64,000 bases of DNA. Source: Cyclobacteriaceae bacterium (lineage in GTDB: Bacteria; Bacteroidota; Bacteroidia; Cytophagales; Cyclobacteriaceae). Numbering within the stretch: the stretch's first letter is position 1; the number at the start of each line of letters is the position of its first letter. Positions 52,356 through 61,527 of the stretch are shown piece after piece. The position numbers and the translations under genes are program-made. The notes under the pieces were generated by a model. It was not told the origin of the DNA. It saw only the letters and a program-made list of their open reading frames with translations, and did not search any database. The stretch spans positions 176,249 to 240,248 of the forward strand of contig JANQPQ010000043.1 in the NCBI GenBank assembly GCA_028285445.1, in the 5' to 3' direction.

Positions 52356-53069
52356 CTAATCGCTCAATTGCATTCCGAACAAATCTACTAAATGTTTCTT
52401 GAGATTTGATTTGACCTCATCCATATTTTGAGGACTTGTCAATTCCTGCTCCATGGTGGTCACATCCTTGTCGTCTATGCCGCAGGGAATTATATGGTCG
52501 AAATAACTGAGGTCGGTATTAACGTTCAAAGCAAAACCATGCATGGTTACCCATCTGCTTGTTTTTACTCCGAGCGCGGCAATTTTTCGAGCCTTCTCAG
52601 GATCCTCGAAGTCAATCCAAACCCCAGTTAGGCCTTCAATTCTTCCTCCTTCGATTCCGTAATCCGCGATAGTTCTAATAATGGCTTCTTCCAATACCCG
52701 CAAGTATTTATGAATATCGGTAAAGAAGTTTTCAAGGTCTAGAATGGGATAACCCACAATTTGCCCGGGGCCATGGTAAGTAATATCTCCACCCCGATTG
52801 ATGCGGTAGTAGTTGGCATCATGTTGCTTCAGGCCTTCCGCATCAAGCAGCAGGTTTTTTTCGTCACCGCTTTTACCCATAGTATAGACGTGGGGGTGCT
52901 CGCAAAACAAAAGATAATTAGGGGTGGGTAGTTCTTGTTCGGTGCCGCGGTTGCTGATCTTTATATCAACGATACCTTTGAGTAAAGACTCCTGATAATC
53001 CCAAGTTTGCTGGTAATCAGCGTTCGGCAAGTCAAGAAATGCTACTACCTTATTGATAACATTATTCAA
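52356..53069 (-). CDS. lipB: lipoyl(octanoyl) transferase
   Basis: The protein carries the LipB motifs R-G-G-D-I-T-Y-H-G-P-G-Q-I-V-G-Y-P-I-L-D-L, the catalytic Lys in K-I-A-A-L-G-V-K, and the catalytic Cys in I-I-P-C-G-I. It moves octanoyl groups from acyl carrier protein to lipoyl domains. I place the start at TTG 53069 (237 residues): GGAGG lies 6 bases upstream inside the last codons of manA, and manA stops at 53062. The longer ATG start at 53108 would overlap manA by 47 bases and lacks a ribosome binding site. The ATG at 53062 is out of frame. Confidence 0.9.
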   Translation of the reverse strand: MNNVINKVVAFLDLPNADYQQTWDYQESLLKGIVDIKISNRGTEQELPTPNYLLFCEHPHVYTMGKSGDEKNLLLDAEGLKQHDANYYRINRGGDITYHGPGQIVGYPILDLENFFTDIHKYLRVLEEAIIRTIADYGIEGGRIEGLTGVWIDFEDPEKARKIAALGVKTSRWVTMHGFALNVNTDLSYFDHIIPCGIDDKDVTTMEQELTSPQNMDEVKSNLKKHLVDLFGMQLSD

Positions 53070-54042
53070 TATATACCTCCAATATCTTGCTTGAGGGATC
53101 AGGCACAATTTCCAGCTCCTTCAATTCCGCAGGTATCAATACTACGTCTCCAAAATCTACCCTGGTAGAACTTATTGAGCACTCCAGTCTGAAATTCCCC
53201 TCAATACAAATATAAATCACAAATGAATTGAGGTGAGCGTAGTTCCTGGTTATCGGGGAATTGGCAGTAATAATATTTGTTGTAAAGAATTCACAGGAGA
53301 CTACAGGAGCGGACTGATTTTCTAGGAAGGGGTAAGTAGTTTTAACATTATCTATCGGTGAGTAGTCAATTGCTTCTGAGGCTTCCTCGAGGTGTAATTC
53401 TCTTTTTTGACCATTCTGATCAACACGGTCGAAATCATAAATACGATAGGTGATGTCAGATGTCTGCTGAATCTCAGCAAGCAATATTCCCTTTCCAATT
53501 GTATGCACTCTGCCGGCCGGTATAAAAAACACATCCCCCTCGTACACAGATTCCCTGTTCAGCACACCCTCCAAATTGCCTTCCTCGGTCGCCGTCCGGA
53601 ATGTTTCGCCATCTACACCTGGCTTGAGACCTGCTATTAACGATGCTCCTTCATCGGCCTGCATGATATACCACATTTCCGTTTTCCCCTTCTGGCCATG
53701 ACGGGCAGCCGCTAGTTCATCGTTAGGATGTACCTGTACCGAAAGATCTTGCTGGGCATCAATGAACTTTATCAGTAGAGGAAACTCGTTTCCATGGTAT
53801 TGGTAGACTTTCGTGCCGACCAGCCTTGGGCCGTAGTCTTCCAATAAAGACTGTAAACTCCTTCCTTCAAAACCACCATTTTTCACCATCGAGATATTAC
53901 CATCAACAGCTGATAGTTCCCACGATTCGCCACAGTTCTCCAACGGATCAAAGTTCTTCTGGAGGATAGACTCAATCTTTCGGCCTCCCCAAATTTTTTC
54001 TTTGAATTGCGGATGAAATTTAAGTGGGTACAGCTCAGCCAT
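53062..54042 (-). CDS. manA: class I mannose-6-phosphate isomerase
   Basis: The 326-residue enzyme has the type I PMI fold. The W-G-G-R-K-I-E start is followed by E-S-W-E-L-S and the zinc-binding Q-V-H-P-N-D-E-L-A, then the later E-M-W-Y-I-M and P-A-G-R-V-H-T-I-G-K-G. The metal ligands Gln, His, Glu and His can be placed. It interconverts mannose 6-phosphate and fructose 6-phosphate. It overlaps pgi by 8 bases upstream and lipB downstream, which fits coupled translation and a hexose phosphate unit. Confidence 0.93.
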   Translation of the reverse strand: MAELYPLKFHPQFKEKIWGGRKIESILQKNFDPLENCGESWELSAVDGNISMVKNGGFEGRSLQSLLEDYGPRLVGTKVYQYHGNEFPLLIKFIDAQQDLSVQVHPNDELAAARHGQKGKTEMWYIMQADEGASLIAGLKPGVDGETFRTATEEGNLEGVLNRESVYEGDVFFIPAGRVHTIGKGILLAEIQQTSDITYRIYDFDRVDQNGQKRELHLEEASEAIDYSPIDNVKTTYPFLENQSAPVVSCEFFTTNIITANSPITRNYAHLNSFVIYICIEGNFRLECSISSTRVDFGDVVLIPAELKELEIVPDPSSKILEVYIE

Positions 54043-55684
54043 CTTTGAAATCCTTAATTACCTCTAGCAGTTTTGCAATTTCCGGCGTGGGTTCCCCACC
54101 GCTTCCCGTGAGGCTCTGATACATTTCCGTTGCCAAGCCCTTGCCAAGTTCGACACCCCATTGATCAAAACTGAAGATATTCCACAAAATGCCTTGCACG
54201 AATATCTTGTGCTCATAAAAAGCAATTAGCTTACCTAAGGCATGGGGGGTAATTTTCTTAAATAAGAATAAGTTAGATGGCCGATTGCCTTCAAACCTCT
54301 TGAATGGTGCCAGCTTGTTGATGCTATCCTGATTTAGCCCTTTGCTAGCCAATTCCGTTTTTACTGCATCTTCCGTTTTACCTACCATCAATGCTTGCGG
54401 TTGAGCAAGAAAGTTTGCCAATAACTTGTGATGGTTCTTTTCCAGAGAGTGGTGGGGATTTACCGCCGAGATAAAATCGCATGGTACGATTGCCGTGCCC
54501 TGATGAAGTTGCTGAAAGAAAGCGTGTTGCCCATCTGTTCCGGCCGCTCCCCAAATAACTGGTGACGTTTGATAATCTAAAGGCTGTCCGTCTCTATCAA
54601 CAGACTTGCCATTACTTTCCATCACAGCTTGTTGTAAATAGGAAGGAAGCAGTCTAAGATTTTGGTAGTAGGGGATAACAGCTTCCGAGGTGGCACCCAT
54701 AAAATTTATGTTCCAAATGGAAAGCAAGGCCATGATTACCGGAATATTTTCTTCGAAGTTGGCCGATTCAAAATGGTTATCGGCCTCATGGGCACCCGAT
54801 AGGAGTTTCTGAAAATTGTTGAAGCCAATAGCACAGCAAATGGGCAACCCAATTGCCGACCACAGTGAGAACCTTCCACCAACCCAATCCCAAAATTCGA
54901 AAATTGATTCTTCCCTAATTCCGAATGATTTTGCTGCTTCCGTATTGCTGGTTACTGCAGCAAAATGTAATTGAATATCACTTTCATTGCCTGATTCCAG
55001 ATACCAGCTACGAGCGGCTTTCGCGTTGGTCATGGTCTCATCAGTGGTAAAGGTTTTTGAAGCGACAATGAATAAGGTGTTTTCGGGCTTCAAACCCTTA
55101 AGTACAGAGGTGAGGTGACTGCCATCTACATTTGAAACAAAGTGCACCTGCACATCGCTATGGTAAGGCTTAAGCGCTTCAGTGACCATTCTGGGTCCTA
55201 GATCAGAACCTCCAATGCCTATGTTGACTACGTGTTTAATTACCTGGCCATTGAAACCCGCCTTCTCACCCTTAAGAAGAGCATCTGTGAACTCTCTCAT
55301 TTGGTCAAGAACTGCTTGCACATACTGGCCAACAGGTTTCCCATCCACTTTGAATTTCTCCCGGTTAGCACTGCGGAGGGCCATATGTAAAACTGGCCTA
55401 CCCTCTGTTTCATTAATAGGCTTTCCAGCAAACATCTTTTCCATCGCATCGGCCAGGCCAACCTCCTCAGCCAATTGTTTGAGAAGTTGCATGGTCTCTT
55501 GGTCTGCCAGGTTTCTTGAGAAATCGAATAGCAGATCATCCAACTGAACGGAGAATTGATCAAAACGAGAAGAATCCTGCCGAAACAGGCCCTCAATCCT
55601 TTGCTGCTTTAACTTTTCGGCATGGCTTAACAGCGCACTCCAGGCATCTGTGGTTGTAGGGTTTTTGCGATTAAGAATGCCCAT
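54035..55684 (-). CDS. pgi: glucose-6-phosphate isomerase
   Basis: The 549-residue enzyme has both family signatures: V-N-I-G-I-G-G-S-D-L-G-P-R-M-V and the later G-x-x-x-x-x-x-K-G-L-A-T-E end segment, with the catalytic His in G-T-D-G-Q-H-A-F-F-Q. It interconverts glucose and fructose 6-phosphates in the cytoplasm. It is the first gene of the seven-gene operon running left to 47823, and divergent from the YraN gene with 61 bases between. It is probably co-regulated with manA, whose start overlaps it by 8 bases. Confidence 0.97.
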   Translation of the reverse strand: MGILNRKNPTTTDAWSALLSHAEKLKQQRIEGLFRQDSSRFDQFSVQLDDLLFDFSRNLADQETMQLLKQLAEEVGLADAMEKMFAGKPINETEGRPVLHMALRSANREKFKVDGKPVGQYVQAVLDQMREFTDALLKGEKAGFNGQVIKHVVNIGIGGSDLGPRMVTEALKPYHSDVQVHFVSNVDGSHLTSVLKGLKPENTLFIVASKTFTTDETMTNAKAARSWYLESGNESDIQLHFAAVTSNTEAAKSFGIREESIFEFWDWVGGRFSLWSAIGLPICCAIGFNNFQKLLSGAHEADNHFESANFEENIPVIMALLSIWNINFMGATSEAVIPYYQNLRLLPSYLQQAVMESNGKSVDRDGQPLDYQTSPVIWGAAGTDGQHAFFQQLHQGTAIVPCDFISAVNPHHSLEKNHHKLLANFLAQPQALMVGKTEDAVKTELASKGLNQDSINKLAPFKRFEGNRPSNLFLFKKITPHALGKLIAFYEHKIFVQGILWNIFSFDQWGVELGKGLATEMYQSLTGSGGEPTPEIAKLLEVIKDFKDG

Positions 55685-55745
55685 TTAATTGATTATAATA
55701 GCACTGCAGAAGTACTGATTTTCCAAATTGACATTGTAAATATAG

Positions 55746-56096
55746 ATGGCTATTCAACAAGATCGTGGCAATGAGGGCGAAATTTTGGCTGTGGATTTCC
55801 TGGTTAACAAGGGCTACCAAATTGTAGCACAAAACTATCGTTCAGGTTATGGTGAGATAGACATCATAGCTAGAGAAGGCTCTTGTTTGGTTTTTGTTGA
55901 AGTAAAAAGTAAGACCTCAGTGCAATTTGGTCATCCGGAGGAAGCGGTAGATGATAGAAAAGCCAGGAAAGTTATTGGAGTAGCCGAAGCGTATGTATTG
56001 GAGAACAATTGGGATGGTAGAATAAGATTTGATGTGATTTCAATACTACTGGGAGAGAACCCCAGGATAACTCAATTTGAGGACGCCTTCTACTAA
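55746..56096 (+). CDS. YraN/UPF0102 family protein, predicted endonuclease-like
   Basis: The 116-residue protein is a full YraN: G-x-x-G-E-x-x-A-x-x-F-L-x-x-x-G-Y-x-I-x-x-x-N-Y-R near the start and G-E-I-D-I-I-A-x-x-G-x-x-x-V-F-V-E-V-K in the centre. This is the PD-(D/E)xK nuclease-fold core, with Asp and the E-V-K trio in place. Biochemical function is not established; a role with DNA or RNA processing is often supposed. Its stop overlaps the MORN-type gene on the other strand by 4 bases. It is divergent from pgi. Confidence 0.9.
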   Translation: MAIQQDRGNEGEILAVDFLVNKGYQIVAQNYRSGYGEIDIIAREGSCLVFVEVKSKTSVQFGHPEEAVDDRKARKVIGVAEAYVLENNWDGRIRFDVISILLGENPRITQFEDAFY

Positions 56097-56944
56097 TCTC
56101 TGCCAGCCAGTTTCTTCATCTCCTGCTCTCGGTCGTAGACCAGTTCGCCCTTCTCGTTCCATTCCTTCAAAATATGCGCTATGTCTCCCGAGTATGGGTC
56201 TTCACCGTACTGAATTACTTTTTTACGCCTTCCTCGTCTTTCGTAATACTCAGTCCACTCGCCTACTCTTTGGTCTTGCTGGTATTCACCTTGAACAGCA
56301 ATGTTTCCACTTTCATGGAAGTAGAAATAGTTACCCTCTTTTGACCCGTATTCTATAGGAATGATTTCCTTCATCTTGGTTCTGTCCTCATCGTAGTATG
56401 TAACCAACGACTCTTTGGGCCAACCTTTGAAATACTTTCTCTTATCTATGAGGATATCATTCTTGTCGAAGGTTGTCCAGCGGCCGTGCTTGGTACCTTT
56501 GAAATAAATGCCTTGCTCTAGCACCTGATTGCCTTTCACCTTTCTATAAGGCCCGTGGAGAATAACTCCGTATTCGGCATTTACCTTTTTCGATTTACGA
56601 ATGGATTTCCTGCGGAAGTCATACCAATAGATATCTCTAACATATGGATCTACTTCTACTGGCTCTTTTAGGTAATGGAATAACTCCAGTGTGAGATTAT
56701 CCTGATATCCCTTCCTGGTGAACATTTTCTTTGTTTTTATTCCATAGAAAACGTTCTTCTTCCGCCTCTTTTTCTTGGGCTCAACCCGCTCTAATTCGGT
56801 ATCCTCCTTAAAATCGATGGTGATTGGCGTATCAATTGTGAGGAGATCTTCCTCAGTTGGCTCTGGCTCCTGACCATAGGCATTACTGCAGATGACTATA
56901 CCCGCCAAAAAAGAGAAAATGAATGGAATTTTTCCTGCTTTCAT
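56093..56944 (-). CDS. exported MORN-repeat-like (YwqK-type) protein
   Basis: The 283-residue protein has a signal peptide (ending near SNAYGQ). From about residue 125 it carries MORN-like repeats of the form G-x-W-x-x-Y/F-D-K-x-x-x-x-x-x-Y-x-x-G (HGRWTTFDKND, EGNYFYFHESGNIAVQGEY, VGEWTEYYE). These repeats led to the name YwqK antitoxin family, but here there is no toxin gene and the protein is secreted, so that label should not be taken as function. A basic, Lys/Arg-rich segment lies near residues 50-75. Role unknown. Confidence 0.75.
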   Translation of the reverse strand: MKAGKIPFIFSFLAGIVICSNAYGQEPEPTEEDLLTIDTPITIDFKEDTELERVEPKKKRRKKNVFYGIKTKKMFTRKGYQDNLTLELFHYLKEPVEVDPYVRDIYWYDFRRKSIRKSKKVNAEYGVILHGPYRKVKGNQVLEQGIYFKGTKHGRWTTFDKNDILIDKRKYFKGWPKESLVTYYDEDRTKMKEIIPIEYGSKEGNYFYFHESGNIAVQGEYQQDQRVGEWTEYYERRGRRKKVIQYGEDPYSGDIAHILKEWNEKGELVYDREQEMKKLAGRD

Positions 56945-57080
56945 TCCTTGGGTCTTTTACCCACGAGATAACGAAAATATCCAATTTTATTGTTCGCGTC
57001 AAGCGAAAAGTAGTAACACCGCTTTCCGCTACGCTGAGGACATTATCTTTAATACTTTCGACCAGTAAAAGGTAAGGTTA

Positions 57081-57175
57081 TAGTTTAAAGTCTCAAGTTT
57101 CAAGTTTTAGGTAGGAAGTCATCTTCCACTTCATTTGAGACTTTTAACTTTAATCTTGAAACCTGAAACTCACTT
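57081..57175. repeat. inverted AAGTCTCAAGT repeat after htpG
   Basis: The 232-base gap holds AGTTTAAAGTCTCAAGT and AGTTTCAAG words at 57081-57106 and near-inverted copies (ATTTGAGACTTTTAA, TTGAAACCTGAAACT) at 57132-57170, around a short GGAAG/CTTCC dyad. The whole could fold into a long imperfect hairpin just after the htpG stop and may help end its transcript. It resembles the copies at 881 and 8088. Confidence 0.5.
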
Positions 57176-57176
57176 G

Positions 57177-59072
57177 CTACTCTGCAGCTAAATCCACGCT
57201 TCTTCTAATAAAATTGGTCAAATCCTGGCCTTCCAGCATATTTTGTGATAGCAAAGCCAGGTCAAAAGCTTGCTTGGCCAACGCAGCCTTTCTGTCTTGC
57301 CCCCTGGATTTAAGGATTTTAGCTACTACCGCATGGTTAGCATTGATTACCACATTGTGCTGATCAGGCATGGTGCCCATCATGGGCATGCCACCACCCG
57401 TTGCAGCCATGTCTTTCATTCGCCTCATGAACTCGGCTTGAGTGATAGTAACCGGAAGTTCATCTGGAGACATGGACTCCAGCTGTACATTCATAGCCGG
57501 GTTATTTATTGCACTGGTGAAGATTTCTTTTACTTTTTCTTCCTCTTCGGAGGTTAATGCACTTTCAAGTTTCTCGTCTTTGTCAATCAGCTTGTCAACA
57601 GTATCAGCGTCAACACGCTTCATATTCGTATTTTCCAACTTCTGCTCCATGTGATTGATAAAGTGACTATCAATCGCTCCATCCATTACCAGCACATCGT
57701 ATGACTTGTTTTTCGCCGATTGGATAAATGAATCTTGCTTATTTGTATCGGTGGCGTAGAGATACACCAGGTTCTTGTCCTTATCAGTTTGTGTCTTCTC
57801 CACTTGCCCCTTGTATTCATCAAGTGTGAAGGCCTTTTCATCAGTATTTTTCAGCAGCGCAAAATCTTTTGCTTTGTCATAGAACTTTTCTTCGCTGATC
57901 ATTCCATACTTAACGAAGATGCTGATGTCGTCCCACTTCTCTTCAAAACTGCCCCTGTCTTTCTTAAAGAGTTGCCCGAGTTTATCTGCAACCTTCTTTG
58001 TAATGTGGGCATTGATCTTCTTCACGTTACCATCGGCTTGCAGGAAACTCCTGGAAACATTCAAAGGAATATCGGGGGAGTCGATAACCCCATGCAGCAG
58101 CATTAGGAATTCGGGCACCACGTCTTTGACCTCATCGGTTATGAATACCTGCCGTGAATACAGTTGAATTTTGTTTTTCTGTACCTCAAAATCATTTTTG
58201 ATTTTGGGAAAGTACAGAACGCCAGTGAGGTTGAATGGATAATCTACATTGAGATGGATCCAAAATAGGGGCTCTTCGCTGAAAGGATAGAGCTCCTTGT
58301 AGAAGTTAAGATAATCTTCGTCCTTGAGGTCTTTAGGAGTTTTGGTCCAAAGGGGAGTTGGGTTGTTTACAATATTATCAACCTCGATTGATTTAGTCTT
58401 TTCCTTACCTTCATCGTCTTTGCCATCGGGCACGGTTTCATTCCTGGTACCGAATTTTATCTCGACCGGCAGGAATTTGCAGTATTTATCCAGAATTCCC
58501 TTTAGTCTAAACTCATCAAGAAACTCTTCGGAATCTTTAGCGACATGGAGAATGATTTCTGTCCCTCTCTCTTCTTTTTCAGCATCGGATATCTCGAATT
58601 CGGTACTACCGTCACATTCCCACTTTGCTGCCTTCGAGTCTTCCTGATAGGACTTCGTTATGATTTCTACCTTTTCAGCAACCATAAATGAAGAGTAGAA
58701 ACCAAGTCCAAAGTGGCCGATGATCTGCTCTTTGGCGTCTTCGTCCTTATATTTTTCCAGGAAGTCAGTGGCGCCACTAAATGCTATGTCGTTGATGTAT
58801 TTCTTGATTTCATCAGCCGTCATGCCGATACCCTTATCGCTAACGGTAATGGTTTTCTTCTTTTTATCGAAACTCACTTCAATTTTGAGATCCTGCCCCT
58901 CCAGATCTTCCTTAATTTCTCCCATGCTAGAAAGTCTCTTTAGCTTCTGGGTGGCATCTACGGCATTGGAAACAAGTTCCCTCAAGAATATCTCATGATC
59001 GGAATAGAGAAACTTCTTGATAATTGGGAATATATTTTCAGTATTTATGGATATAGTACCTTTCTCGCTCAT
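57177..59072 (-). CDS. htpG: molecular chaperone HtpG (Hsp90)
   Basis: The 631-residue protein has the Hsp90 N-terminal ATPase domain (E-I-F-L-R-E-L-V-S-N-A-x-D-A, D-K-G-I-G-M, I-G-x-F-G-L-G-F-Y-S-x-F), the middle domain with the S-R-x-F-L-Q loop, and a C-terminal dimerisation domain. There is no eukaryotic charged linker of full length, though an acidic Lys-rich stretch near residue 215 resembles a short one. It refolds or stabilises client proteins using ATP in the cytoplasm. It stands alone with an inverted repeat 68-82 bases upstream. Confidence 0.97.
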   Translation of the reverse strand: MSEKGTISINTENIFPIIKKFLYSDHEIFLRELVSNAVDATQKLKRLSSMGEIKEDLEGQDLKIEVSFDKKKKTITVSDKGIGMTADEIKKYINDIAFSGATDFLEKYKDEDAKEQIIGHFGLGFYSSFMVAEKVEIITKSYQEDSKAAKWECDGSTEFEISDAEKEERGTEIILHVAKDSEEFLDEFRLKGILDKYCKFLPVEIKFGTRNETVPDGKDDEGKEKTKSIEVDNIVNNPTPLWTKTPKDLKDEDYLNFYKELYPFSEEPLFWIHLNVDYPFNLTGVLYFPKIKNDFEVQKNKIQLYSRQVFITDEVKDVVPEFLMLLHGVIDSPDIPLNVSRSFLQADGNVKKINAHITKKVADKLGQLFKKDRGSFEEKWDDISIFVKYGMISEEKFYDKAKDFALLKNTDEKAFTLDEYKGQVEKTQTDKDKNLVYLYATDTNKQDSFIQSAKNKSYDVLVMDGAIDSHFINHMEQKLENTNMKRVDADTVDKLIDKDEKLESALTSEEEEKVKEIFTSAINNPAMNVQLESMSPDELPVTITQAEFMRRMKDMAATGGGMPMMGTMPDQHNVVINANHAVVAKILKSRGQDRKAALAKQAFDLALLSQNMLEGQDLTNFIRRSVDLAAE

Positions 59073-59139
59073 ATCATTTTAAAATTAATCTTCCAGCGCA
59101 TTTCAAATTCTATTCCAGCAAGCCCCAGGTAACGAATCA

Positions 59140-59154
59140 CTGACAGGCTGTCAG
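59140..59154. promoter_or_regulatory. inverted repeat CTGACAG-G-CTGTCAG upstream of htpG
   Basis: CTGACAG (59140-59146) and CTGTCAG (59148-59154) are exact inverted copies around one base, lying 68-82 bases before the htpG start codon and 30 bases from the end of the peptidase gene. It may be a heat-shock operator or activator site. Factor unknown. Confidence 0.35.
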
Positions 59155-59183
59155 ATTGTGGGAATAAATGGCAGGTCATCAGG

Positions 59184-61445
59184 CTATTCTTTAAGGCTGA
59201 AATCCCAGATGGGATCTGCTTCAAGAAGATGCTCTACAAAATAATTCCAACGTGTTTTGACAAAATAATCAGAAAAAGTACCACGGTAACCGTGACGTTG
59301 GCTTGGGAGTATGAGCATATCAAATTGCTTATCTGCTTTAATGAGGGCATCTGCTAACTTAAAAGTAGCGGAGGGGTTAACGTTCTCATCAATACCGCCA
59401 TGAGTAATGAGCAGTTTTCCCTTAAGATTCGGCGCCATGGTAATATTGGATTGGAGGTGATAGGCTGAATCCACCGGCCAGCCCATATACATTTCAGGCC
59501 ACCAGGCTTTTTCCATTCTATGGTCATGATCGGCAGAGCTGGATACTGCTACTTTGTAAAAATCGGGGTAGGCGAGCAGAGCATGGGCAGCATCGTAGCC
59601 ACCAGCAGAGTGACCAAAAATGCCAATCCTTGTGGTATCAATCCAGGCATATTGAGCTCCCAGTTGACGGATTGCGCCAACATGGTCAGCCAGGTTGCCA
59701 CCCAGATTCTTGTAAGAGTAATTGTGAAATGCTTTCGATCTTCCTGACGAGCCGAGCCCATCTACCATCATAACGATAAAACCTAACTCGGCTAGTGCCT
59801 GGTTGCTGGTACTAAGCACCCTTCGGAAATCTTTGGGGAACATTTGTGTGTGTGGCCCGGTATAGCTGTGATCAATAATTGGGTATTTCTTATTTGGGTC
59901 GAAATGGGTGGGCTTCCAGAGCGCCCCATAGATTGGAGTTGAGCCATCGCGAGCAGTAACCTCAAAAAGCTCAGGTGGCGACCAGCCCTTGAGTTGAGAC
60001 ACATCGGCTTTAGCCAGCGAGGCGATTACTTTACCAGTTTTAATATCTCTTAAGTGGGTTTCGGTTTGAGAGTTTGCCGTGGAGGCATTATCTACAAAAT
60101 AATCTCCGCCATGAGATATACTAACCTGGTGATGAAGATCCTCTTCGGTCAGAAGCTTGAGCCCTTTACCATTTAATCCAATACTATAGAGATGTTGATG
60201 GTAGGGGTTCCTGTTGTTTTCTTTTCCTGAAGCCAGGAAATACACCTTTTTGCTATCCTCGTCGATGCGAAGAACATTATTGATATAATACTGGCCAATT
60301 GTTAGAGGCGTTACTTGTTTGTTTTTGAGATTTAAACTGTAGAGTTGTCGCCAACCGCTCTTCTCCGACAGAAACAGAATCGCATTGCTTTTTTCAGCCA
60401 ACCAATAGGAGAAATTATCTATGTTAGTTTCGCTGATTTCCGAATAGAGCTCCTCCAGGGCATTTTCAGCGATATCGTAGCGATAGATTTTTTGGTTTTG
60501 GTAGCCTCGGCTTTGTAGCGAAAAATAGGCCGTACCCTCTTCCATTGACCATCGCATGCCAGCGCTATTAATATGGGTTGACCTGGGAAGCTGCGGTGAA
60601 ATTTCTTCGCCGGTTGCCACATTGAAAAAAACCGGCTTGATGTGCACCATAGTGGTATCCCCTGGTGAACCTCGGTAATAGGAAATTAGCCGTGGCCGAT
60701 AGAGCGAATCTTGACTCCAATCAAGTAGATACATCTTCTCAGCAGAACGCAAATCGCAAATGCTGGTATAAATCCATTTACTATCGGCCGACCAATTTAC
60801 CCAAAAACGCTCAGGCCGATCACCACCCTCGCCCTCCATAATATCTCCCCAGCCATACCACGAGGCGTATTCGAAGTTTTTTTGGCCGGCAGTACTCAAT
60901 CCCTTTGAGTCCCCGCTTTCCCTGTTTTCCAGGATGAGATTAAAGTCCTCAGTATACGCTCGCCACTTTTCATTGGGTGAAAGGCCTTCTATCTCCTCTT
61001 CCTCCTTATCTGGGGGTTTGAGTTGAAGGTCATGATTGTTTGTGTTTAGGAGATATACTTTGCCATCAACAGAGAGCTCCAGTTCATTGGGGCTGATGTA
61101 TTCAATTCCAGCAATCGGTAGATCACTTGCCTTAGCCTCAGTCTGAAGCTTATCACCCAGCAATGACGCAAGCTTCTCATGGTCGAAAAGGTCTTCACTT
61201 TCAGATCTTGGAAACACCACCTTGCGATAAGATTTCTTCTCGAATTCACGAACAATATACCAGATCCCGGAGCTGTCGGGGAACCAGTTTGGTCTTACGA
61301 AAAGGTTGAATGCTTTTTTATTGTTGACATTGTTCCAGAGGAAGCCAACAGCTCGCTCATAGTCTTGCTGGCTAACTACTTTTTGAGACTTTACAGATCC
61401 AATGGCGATCAAGGTGGCTACAGCGAATGTGAGTGCTGATTTCAT
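59184..61445 (-). CDS. S9B-type dipeptidyl peptidase IV-like protease, exported
   Basis: The 753-residue enzyme has a signal peptide (ending near IGSVKSQ), an eight-bladed-type DPP IV N-terminal propeller (about 60-500), and a C-terminal hydrolase with G-H-S-A-G-G-Y. The nucleophile is Ser613, the acid is Asp686 (HGGIDENV) and the base is His718 (QRHGYRG), a full triad. It should remove dipeptides, often after proline, or cleave similar peptides in the periplasm. It stands alone upstream of htpG on the same strand. Together with the S9 enzyme at 5988 it shows a peptide-scavenging lifestyle. Confidence 0.9.
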   Translation of the reverse strand: MKSALTFAVATLIAIGSVKSQKVVSQQDYERAVGFLWNNVNNKKAFNLFVRPNWFPDSSGIWYIVREFEKKSYRKVVFPRSESEDLFDHEKLASLLGDKLQTEAKASDLPIAGIEYISPNELELSVDGKVYLLNTNNHDLQLKPPDKEEEEIEGLSPNEKWRAYTEDFNLILENRESGDSKGLSTAGQKNFEYASWYGWGDIMEGEGGDRPERFWVNWSADSKWIYTSICDLRSAEKMYLLDWSQDSLYRPRLISYYRGSPGDTTMVHIKPVFFNVATGEEISPQLPRSTHINSAGMRWSMEEGTAYFSLQSRGYQNQKIYRYDIAENALEELYSEISETNIDNFSYWLAEKSNAILFLSEKSGWRQLYSLNLKNKQVTPLTIGQYYINNVLRIDEDSKKVYFLASGKENNRNPYHQHLYSIGLNGKGLKLLTEEDLHHQVSISHGGDYFVDNASTANSQTETHLRDIKTGKVIASLAKADVSQLKGWSPPELFEVTARDGSTPIYGALWKPTHFDPNKKYPIIDHSYTGPHTQMFPKDFRRVLSTSNQALAELGFIVMMVDGLGSSGRSKAFHNYSYKNLGGNLADHVGAIRQLGAQYAWIDTTRIGIFGHSAGGYDAAHALLAYPDFYKVAVSSSADHDHRMEKAWWPEMYMGWPVDSAYHLQSNITMAPNLKGKLLITHGGIDENVNPSATFKLADALIKADKQFDMLILPSQRHGYRGTFSDYFVKTRWNYFVEHLLEADPIWDFSLKE

Positions 61446-61527
61446 AATACTCGTGATTTAAGGTGTTGCATACTGCTATCTCAGTGCAGGATACGCCATC
61501 TGTCAGGCAACTTCAATGCAAATGTTA

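Noticed and set aside
56093..56944. Toxin-antitoxin module suggested by the YwqK-type repeats
   Set aside because: The protein is exported, no toxin gene is adjacent, and the name comes only from shared MORN-like repeats.
61446..61527. Possible regulatory site in the gap before the DPP IV-like gene
   Set aside because: The gap is 82 bases, with no clear dyad or promoter consensus.
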